Shown: piece by piece, positions 1 through 25,148 of the stretch
Numbering within the stretch: the stretch's first letter is position 1
Layout: every line of letters begins with the position of its first letter
Origin: Botryllus schlosseri
Taxonomy: Eukaryota > Chordata > Ascidiacea > Stolidobranchia > Styelidae
DNA length: 25,148 nt
Assembly (NCBI GenBank): GCA_000444245.1
Contig: ATSW01005931.1
Span: forward strand, 1 to 25,148
Reading direction: 5' to 3'
Program-made: the position numbers and the translations under genes
Notes under the pieces: model-generated
Database searches by the model: none
What the model was told of the DNA's origin: nothing
The model's input: only the letters and a program-made list of their open reading frames with translations

Positions 1-1149
1 CCTTAAGACATTTGCCACAGCTTAAATATTTGGCACGATGAAGGTGCTATACAAGCTTCGTCTAGGGATACCGAAGACATTTACTACAAATGTTGTTTTC
101 CGGAACTGCGCTCATCGAAACACGAGAGATTTTTGCGTATTCGGTTGAAATATTACAAGCGCTAATTCATGGTTATCTATTTTGGACACCTTTTTGGCGA
201 CGGATCTACATGAAATTTGGTATGGACAGAGTTCTATCAACGTTCTATCATATGTCAGTGTCCAAATCCGGATATGCTATCCGGATACGTCATTGTTTCA
301 TCATCATGATGATACCACCGTTCATGTTGTTACATTTCAGATTTAGTAGGTACCCTTCGATTTGTGTGATGGAATTTTGTGTGATAACTTCACTCTGGTC
401 TGGTAAGCTACAAGTGCCAATGTCCAGCACGAGGACAAGACGCCAAGAAATAGCCTCATTTTCGTCGGCTAACAGTTATTTGATATCCATATGGATGATT
501 TATATTGATATGGATATGGATACTTTCACCATCCTCGTTGTACGCCAAGAGACGAAATTCGGTCCATGTTTAGTCCATTCCCATTGTAAAGCATATAGCA
601 ACAAAACAGATTCGGGTCGAGATACCTTTGTCGCCACCGCGTGTTCAAAATGAAGTGGAACAGCCCCATTCTCCGCCCCAGCCTCAGCGAAGCGGAACGA
701 AGCTCCAAAATCGGTCGTTGCTGTTCCATGTTTACATTCTATAATACCACTGAGTGTCCACTGTCCAAGTGTCCATGCACTGTGCGATACCCGCCCTGTA
801 TGGAATCAGTGTCCTGTGCTCACACTATGTTTTATTTTTTTATTATTTTTTAATATATTACTTTAACTTGGAAAATCATCGCTGCACACCTGATATATCA
901 GGCAAAAAGGCCAGCGATTCCAATCAGGATACCCGCGATATCTGATAATATCCACGGCCCCGCAGTCATCATAGACATAGACATCCGAAATATTATATAG
1001 AAATATATAATTTCTTATATACTGATTTTCAGAACTCTGAAATACTGCATTGTTAAATTAGTCGCAAGGAATTCCTACCGATTGAATGTAGTGCCATACT
1101 TCTTTAAGAGATACACTTTCATTGTGTCACTGCGTTCCGTACCGGCTAT
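1..1149. other. Region upstream of the first candidate CaMKK exon
   Basis: AT-rich, with no recognisable promoter motif or conserved protein. Open frames on both strands, the longest covering 90-653, have biased, low-complexity translations and no family resemblance. A 56-codon proline-rich frame at 574-743 (contains PLSPPRVQNEVEQPHSPPQP) has no start codon and only a weak possible acceptor near 609. It could be an untested 5' exon or chance. Confidence 0.4.
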
Positions 1150-19603
<18,454 letters not shown>

Positions 19604-19711
19604 CCACCGAAAAGTGCCTCTACCAACGTGACCAATGTGAAGAAGATACGCAAAGTCGGACATGAACCTTCATTCAGTTCACACCGGTGTTACCGCCGAT
19701 AATGAGTTGGC

Positions 19712-20145
19712 AACGATGGCCGAGCAAAATCGTGTATGAGTGATCAGATTCGTAATCTGGTATGAAGCTTGGTGTCGCATATTGCAGTTTCACTCGTAAT
19801 GACATCATTACCAAATGAAAGATGTGGAAAGTTCAAACAAACTTGTACCTTTTATGCGACCAATGAATATAGTGCCGGTTCTACATCACATTTAAGATGG
19901 TTTGGTATCTTTTTCAACCTTGCCTATTGCGTATGCTTTGTAATGCATGTTCGTATGCTGCGATGCTACTAATTGATGTTTCAAGGCTTCCGCGCCCGCA
20001 AACAGTATCGAAACTAGAACTGTAGCAGATGAATTAACTCTCACTGACGAGGAGCTTATCATTTTAGTCCTCTAAAAACTCTTCTCTCGCTAGTTAATCA
20101 TTAGAATGAATACTCGATTCAGATTCAGCCTTATTCAAACCATTA
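19712..20145 (+). mobile_element. hAT-like MITE family M1, copy after the stop codon
   Basis: Shares CCTTTTATGCGACC, ATAGTGCCGGTTC, ATGCTGCGATGC, GAGGAGCTTATCATTT and GAATACTCGATTCAGATTC with the other copies. Both termini are degraded. It starts about 110 bases after the CaMKK stop codon, so it may form part of the 3' UTR. Confidence 0.7.
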
Positions 20146-20690
20146 GACGTGCAGTTAGCAAATTTTCGGTTGGAAGTAAATAGTATGCATATTTACGGTG
20201 GGACATTTTATCATTTAGATCTGACGAGAAATTGTTTCTCGGAATGTGTGAATGAGAAATAATGCTTGATCTTTTTCATTGCGTGGTATCAAGAAATATT
20301 GCAATATATTTGGAATGTATTTGACACCAATTCTGTTGAAAGTAGTAAATTTTTTGAAAAGAAAAGGCAACATTGTAATTAGCAGTTCCACCAAAAAAAC
20401 AATACAATTAAGACAGTACCTAAAACTGCGCCAAGATTTCAAAAATTCTGAATTGGCTCAAACATAACTGGAAATTGGTGACTATGATGTCATTTTGATA
20501 GGATTTGTATTTGTGAGCTTTTTAATACTGCATGCGGTCTTTTTTTGTACTTTTATTTTTGAACAACCCTAATGGATATAAATACATAGCATTTAGTGTC
20601 CTTTATAATCATTGTAATATGTCAATGTTTCCAACTTTCTAAGTGCGCTATGTCTGATTACATCAGAACCGTTGAAAGTATCGTCAATGG
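20146..20690. other. Downstream intergenic stretch, nothing recognised
   Basis: Very AT-rich. Short open frames on both strands around 20215-20467 overlap one another and have low-complexity translations. Bases 20683-20690 (GTCAATGG) may be the target duplication of the following element. Confidence 0.45.
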
Positions 20691-21136
20691 CAGGGGTTCC
20701 TAACTCCATTTTACACCGTGGTCACATTTAAAAAAATCAAAGCCCTGCTCCTTAATTTTTGAACATGAAAGAATTAAGGAAAGTTAATACAATTTATAGC
20801 AATTGATAGTTAGAATGATAAAACAAACGCGACAATACATTAATTAGTAATTACCTATTCAGGTTATGTAATGACTGAGATTTTTTGTCTGACAATATTG
20901 AATATCCCAGACACTGCACTGCTTTGTTTTCAGAAGCAACATTGTGAAAACCCGCATTCACAGTGATATCTTGATCGGAAAGCCAACGGCAATGTCAAGT
21001 TACTGTACTATTGCTGTACTAGTATTTTTTATTAAATGCTACTCTATTTCTTTTGCTATTGTGGAGAGTAGACTTGAAGATGATGAATTTTTTCTTGGCA
21101 TCCCTTGATGACCACGGACCATGTTCGGAACCCCTG
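20691..21136 (+). mobile_element. hAT-like non-autonomous DNA transposon (446 bp)
   Basis: Begins CAGGGGTTCCTAAC and ends GTTCGGAACCCCTG, a 14-bp terminal inverted repeat with one mismatch and the classic hAT CAG...CTG ends. The flanking octamers GTCAATGG and GTCTATGT agree at 6 of 8 positions, consistent with an aged 8-bp duplication. No coding capacity was seen. Confidence 0.77.
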
Positions 21137-21144
21137 GTCTATGT

Positions 21145-22757
21145 AATGATGGACGAAAACGTATAATATGATTTACTTGAAGATTGATTTTGGTCGTTAA
21201 ACTCGTGAAGAACCTTTGATTTAAAGATAATCGTAAAAATGACTTTTTCAGTGATGTTGATTATAATGTATATTATTCTAGCACTTTTCGCGGACTCTGG
21301 TTGAGAAACACTGTATAAACTCTACTCCAAACCGAATTTGTTCCAATGCAGATTATGTCTTGTAGTATTGTCTCCCTACTACGCAACTACTCTAGTTCAA
21401 TATCGTGTGTTGTGCAAAAGATGAGTTTGCTTTCAATACCAAGTGGAAATTGCTACTCAGCTCTTGATTAAACAGTATATTTCTTATATGTGAACCGGAG
21501 TTCGTGAAACGCTCGTCTACCGGGTAGGATATGTCGGCCCTCTGTGTACGCGTGGTTGTCGAGTCGAGAGGGTACATTACCTTGAATAGTAATTGTAATA
21601 AGTCGTGAACACTCTTTATAAGGACCGACTGTGAGGACACGTTACTGATGTGAGTTTTTGCAACTTTTGCAGCTTCCGGCAGCTTTCTAGATAGGGGAGA
21701 TGTGGTACCTATGGATCAAAAATTACAACATGATGTCAGGCCCGCTGACAGAAAGGTCCTGGAGTCTCTAGTTTGTCGTAAGGGCCAAAACCCACATGTT
21801 TGTGTTGAGGCTTATGTCTTGGAACATGAGGTGCAAAACGATCAAGAGATTAGGTACATTGGAGCTCGCTACCTTATGATACGTTGCTCCAACTTCCGTC
21901 TCGCGAGTATATGAGAAGAGCAAATAAACTCACGATACTGCCTGTTCTCCTCTTTAGCTCTAACTTGAGAATTCATAACAGTTTAAAAACGGTAAAGCAG
22001 CTTTTAGACTAAGACCAAAATCTGAGTTTTTGTGGCATATCTCGTGACCGGAGCCTTACCCATGAAAAGGAATTCATTTTTTACCAGTTGTATGCTACGA
22101 TTTTAAGGACACCACAATTCTTCCCAACACAGCTCTACAAAACATGTCTGGCGCACGCGATTTCAAATTAGGGCGAATTAAATTCCTCTGCGTTTCGCAG
22201 TTGTACTACTATCCACTCTGATGGCAAGAACGGGACTATTCCGTACCGACGTCCGACAACGGAGCATATCCATATCGAACGGCTTGGCAGGGAGAACTAG
22301 AAGTTCTAGATATCCCTGGGTTTGGCTATCCAGCATAGGTCATTTTTACACCAAGGTTTTGACGCCGCTTATGCTTTTGGCTGATTTGACACCACAATTT
22401 ATGAGCGGTTTGATGGCCAAAACTATACGTCCTCATGTGCCCGACTTAGAAAGGGTTGGCCTCGAAATGAATGAGTCTCATAGGCCTGAACTCGATCGTT
22501 GCACACCCCTACATTAGCTCATCCCAACGGTCTTCGACCATGTTTTCCAGAAAAACCATTCGGACAAATCTTATCATGAATTCCCATGATAAAGCCATAT
22601 TTTCTGCATGTCTCGCTTATTGGCCACAGTACCCAACACAGTGACCTTGGATATGTGAAAAATATCGCAGGATTTTTTGCAATAAATTCAACAAATATTA
22701 CATCAGATAGCTCTGGCACCGTGTCGACCCAAAATTAGACCCTTTGCGGTCCATACT
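21145..22757. other. Downstream stretch, unassigned
   Basis: More GC-rich than its surroundings between about 21500 and 22520. Small open frames at 21702-21914 and 22221-22517 (+) and 22519-22719 (-) have no recognisable family, and no flanking splice logic was found. An 8-bp perfect hairpin (TTATCATG...CATGATAA) lies at about 22570-22591. It could contain repeat-derived DNA or an exon of an unknown gene. Confidence 0.35.
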
Positions 22758-23011
22758 TTAAAGGGGCACTGCACTCAAAAAATGATGTGGTCTCAAATTT
22801 AAGAGCAGAACGAAAAAAAAATTTTGGCCGCAGCCGTTTTCTTCAGAACGCCACCGTAATGGAGCTGCAATTTATTGAAATTTCCAGAGTTGCAGCAGTC
22901 GCGGCTCCGGATAATCTCTTAACCCGTTACATGGCACGATGACTTCATCGTCGCACTTGCTCGACGCGATTACGCAGAGGACGAACTTTAGATAGTTGTC
23001 AGTCGATGTTA
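22758..23011 (+). repeat. Left terminal inverted repeat of the TTAA element
   Basis: About 254 bases that match the reverse complement of 23271-23529 with only a handful of differences. It includes a short ATG frame at 22859 (MELQFIEISRVAAVAAPDNL) that is repeated on the minus strand from 23428. Confidence 0.88.
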
Positions 23012-23270
23012 TGAATGACTCATGTCTTGCACACCAAGGCGGCGCTCAACGTACGGTGTTAGGTCAGGAGGATTTGTGTCTGGAGCTTGTCACGACTCTA
23101 TAGTATTTGCCAGTTGAATGATACTGAGATGCCGTTACAGTTGTATATTGATGCAGATACAGCTGTCATTTTCAAGATGTATTATTGACTGCACAGTGCA
23201 CAACCTTTGGAGTAGTGGTCTTGCGGAAGATACAGACACATGATATTTGTTAGACATATTTGCTTCAGAA

Positions 23271-23529
23271 CATCGGCTGACAACTATCTGAAGCTCGTCC
23301 TCTGCGTGACTGCGTAATCGCGTCGAGCAAGTGCGACGATGAAGTCGTCGTGCCATGTAACGGGTTAAGAGATTATCCGGAGCCGCGACTGCTGCAACTC
23401 TGGAAATTTCAATAAATTGCAGCTCCATTACGGTGGCGTTCTGAAGAAAACGGCTGCGGCCAAAATTTTTTTTTCGTTCTGCTCTTCAATTTGAGACCAC
23501 ATCATTTTTTGAGTGCAGTGCCCCTTTAA
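23271..23529 (-). repeat. Right terminal inverted repeat of the TTAA element
   Basis: Inverse of 22758-23011. It carries an extra 8-bp tandem duplication near 23303-23318 (the TCACGCAG/TTACGCAG area on the minus strand), which explains most of the length difference. Confidence 0.88.
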
Positions 23530-23564
23530 TAACCCTTGAAAGGGTAAAAATTTGCGTTACAGTA

Positions 23565-23983
23565 GGGTTACCATATTTTGGAATCGGAAAAGAAGGACAC
23601 TTTTACGAAATCAGAAGAAGTTAGTTGATCAATCAGTCCGTTTTAATAATATTAATTATATTATTTCAAACATCACAAGACTGCGATACAATGAAAAAGA
23701 TAGGAAGGTGTCGAAACAACTCGGAGTAGCCTTTAAGATCAGACAACCACCTTAGCCTAGGCGAAAAAGAGGAGAGGCATGCACAGTTGCACACTGAATG
23801 ATAAGTAATGCGGAGAATATAAGACGCAAACGACAAAACGAAGTGGCATGTGGCGGAGGGCGAGGTCGAAGAACCGTGGTCCGGTAATCCTGAAGGCTGG
23901 CTAGTATTCATTTAGAAGAGATTGCTTGTGTTTCGACTTGAATGCGGACATGCTCGACGACTGTTACAAAAATATGGTAACCC
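23565..23983 (+). mobile_element. TA-flanked non-autonomous DNA transposon (419 bp)
   Basis: Begins GGGTTACCATATTTTG and ends with its inverse AAAATATGGTAACCC, and TA lies directly outside both ends (23563-23564 and 23984-23985). The left subterminal region has GGAATCGGAAAAGAAGGACA. A TA duplication with GGGT ends would fit ISL2EU- or mariner-like families, but I cannot assign one. No transposase is visible. Confidence 0.76.
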
Positions 23984-24048
23984 TAATGTCCTATATGCCA
24001 GTGCATCTACCGTACATTTGTATTTTGCCGGATGAAACATTTGTATGC

Positions 24049-24105
24049 TAGGGATACCATATTTTGGAAATCTGAAAAGAGGACACTAGTAGTTAGTATG
24101 ATCGG
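24049..24105 (+). mobile_element. Left-end fragment of the same TA-flanked family
   Basis: TA followed by GGGATACCATATTTTGGAAA and TCTGAAAAGAGGACAC repeats the left end of 23565-23983 with few changes. No matching right end was found within the window, so it is a fragment or a truncated copy. Confidence 0.72.
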
Positions 24106-24116
24106 TCGTGACCTGG

Positions 24117-24226
24117 CAGGGGCTCTTATGGGCGGGGTCGCACGCGGCTGGGAAACCGGGGGTGGCACGCGGCTATTGCGTCTTATGGCAGGGGTGGCAC
24201 GCGGCTATTGCGTCTTATGGCGGGAG
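24117..24226 (+). repeat. GC-rich tandem repeat, 32-bp unit
   Basis: Two nearly identical units start at 24161 and 24193, each GGTGGCACGCGGCTATTGCG followed by TCTTATGGC. A diverged partial unit, GGTCGCACGCGGCTGGG, lies upstream at 24137-24152. This G-rich block stands out from the AT-rich surroundings. Confidence 0.85.
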
Positions 24227-24528
24227 TAGTATGAGTAATGGGCGATTTGCCCGCATGCACCCTATTTACTTAAACAAACAAGAATTATCAATATAATAAA
24301 CAGTGAAAAAATTAGCTCATTCTCAGTTTTGCAGCAATACTGGAGGGGAATTCCATAATTACAGATAGAGAGAAAACGAACAAAGAATCTGGATTGACCT
24401 TTGTACTCAGACATGAGACTGGAGTACTTCTACTTGTACTTTTCCACTCGCCTCCTGATTATAATACATTGTAATTTTACTGTATTTTTCCACGATTCAC
24501 AGCAGACTTCGGTCGTACACGACGGTGA

Positions 24529-24813
24529 TCATAGTTGCCTGCCCTGACCTGTTGTTCCGTGGTCCAATTTCGTGGCTTGGGAACAATAACCCGTAAAACT
24601 GGTTGACTTGTTGTTCCGCGGTTGATTCATTTTCGTGTACGGTGGGTCATAGGAATAATTGCCGGTCGTGACGTCAGTATAGTTTTCTTCTGATCCATGA
24701 GATCCTGGTGCGTGTTTTAGGTGTCCATACGTTCGGCTGTGTAAGGTGACGCTTGTGGTCTGTCTCATACTGTCGTACTTGAACCCGCTTGCTTTGTTGT
24801 CCACTAGGGTTGT
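24529..24813 (-). CDS. Possible terminal coding exon of an unrecognised minus-strand gene
   Basis: An open frame of about 94 codons reads toward lower coordinates and ends in TGA at 24529-24531. A candidate acceptor, AACAACCCTAG, ends at about 24805, and the first in-frame Met is in DSMRQTTS. The translation is of mixed, hydrophilic composition rich in Ser, Thr, Tyr and Asn (for example YGHLKHAPGSHGSEENYTDV), unlike most chance frames here. There is no signal peptide, membrane span or known domain. If real, its upstream exons lie toward or beyond the right edge. It could also be chance or repeat-derived. Confidence 0.33.
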   Translation of the reverse strand, partial: TTLVDNKASGFKYDSMRQTTSVTLHSRTYGHLKHAPGSHGSEENYTDVTTGNYSYDPPYTKMNQPRNNKSTSFTGYCSQATKLDHGTTGQGRQL

Positions 24814-25148
24814 TCAAAATTTGGAAAATGTTTGGAATTCTGCGTGTCCATCGCTTATTCTGTAGATTATTGTTAAAAAACAATAATGGGCTTGAAAGAA
24901 GCTCCCAGGAAAGCCGCTAACATTTGTCTAAATGCGTTTGAAAGTCGTTGTTGAAGAGTGGGCGGGCAACCGACAGCAGAGGCGGGCAATCACGAAACCA
25001 CGGTTCTTGATTGGGTAATCGGCTAAGCTTCACTGATTACTGCAACAGCTGACTCGGATTCGGGAGCTTCGCTTTACTAAATTGAAAGTCTGTTTTGCTG
25101 AGGTAGAGTCTGTTAGTAGCGGTTGTGGTTCTGTACAAGCGCGTTGTG
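24814..25148. other. Right-edge stretch with repeated GGGCGGGCAA boxes
   Basis: GGGCGGGCAA at about 24959-24968 recurs with one change about 20 bases later (AGGCGGGCAA, 24980-24989). A GATTGG (inverted CCAAT) lies near 25010. The combination resembles a GC-box/CCAAT promoter, but no transcript start can be shown. No coding exon was recognised. Confidence 0.3.

Larger units (their letters stand above)
22758..23529 (+). mobile_element. Long-TIR TTAA element, Kolobok/T2-MITE type
   Basis: Bounded by TTAA on both sides. The left end reads TTAAAGGGGCACTGCACTC and the right end is its exact inverse. The terminal inverted repeats are about 250 bp each (22758-23011 and 23271-23529) and nearly identical. 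They surround about 260 bases of unrelated spacer. TTAA target duplications with a TTAAAGGRR terminus are the hallmark of T2-MITEs, which belong to the Kolobok superfamily. piggyBac also uses TTAA, so the superfamily is inferred. No transposase is present. Confidence 0.88.

Noticed and set aside
90-653. A 187-codon frame near the left edge as a protein gene.
   Set aside because: It lies in low-complexity AT-rich sequence with repeated GGATAT/TATGGA words, shows no family or domain, and has no supporting splice or promoter context.
21702-22719. Three small open frames as protein genes.
   Set aside because: No recognised family, no start or splice context, and they overlap unassigned, possibly repeat-derived DNA. 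They are noted only within the regional entry.
23135-23428. A 97-codon minus-strand frame as a gene.
   Set aside because: Most of it lies inside a terminal inverted repeat and is mirrored in the other arm, so it is part of the transposon.

Overview
The window looks like nuclear DNA of an animal, probably a marine invertebrate. It is AT-rich, carries one intron-rich protein kinase gene with canonical GT-AG splice sites, and its introns are packed with short inverted-repeat DNA transposons plus one Ty3/Gypsy element. I cannot name the species. No bacterial operon, tRNA, rRNA or CRISPR array was seen.

The main gene is a calcium/calmodulin-dependent protein kinase kinase (CaMKK) on the + strand, about 1150-19603. 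Ten exons (2952-19603) join in frame to give a complete kinase domain and a calmodulin-binding tail. A possible first coding exon at 1150-1224 adds 25 residues, for about 373 aa in all. Compared with remembered vertebrate CaMKKs it has a short RP insert, DLG in place of DFG, SPE in place of APE, and a very short C-terminus. CaMKK activates CaMKI, CaMKIV and AMPK by phosphorylating their activation loops.

Introns 1-5 and 7-10 are about 0.75 to 6.4 kb, while intron 6 is only 57 bp. Intron 3 holds a broken Ty3/Gypsy LTR retrotransposon (5980-11060) with end repeats and a 6-bp target duplication. The introns and the region just past the stop codon also hold at least five copies of one hAT-like MITE family in both orientations, a 45-bp tandem array, a CAAGTC-rich repeat, and other families. 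Several repeats run up to splice acceptors.

Downstream of the gene (19604-25148) are three more non-autonomous DNA elements: a hAT-like one at 20691-21136, a long-TIR TTAA element of Kolobok/T2 type at 22758-23529, and a TA-flanked element at 23565-23983 with a partial second copy near 24051. A possible terminal coding exon of an unrecognised minus-strand gene lies at 24529-24813. The rest is unassigned.
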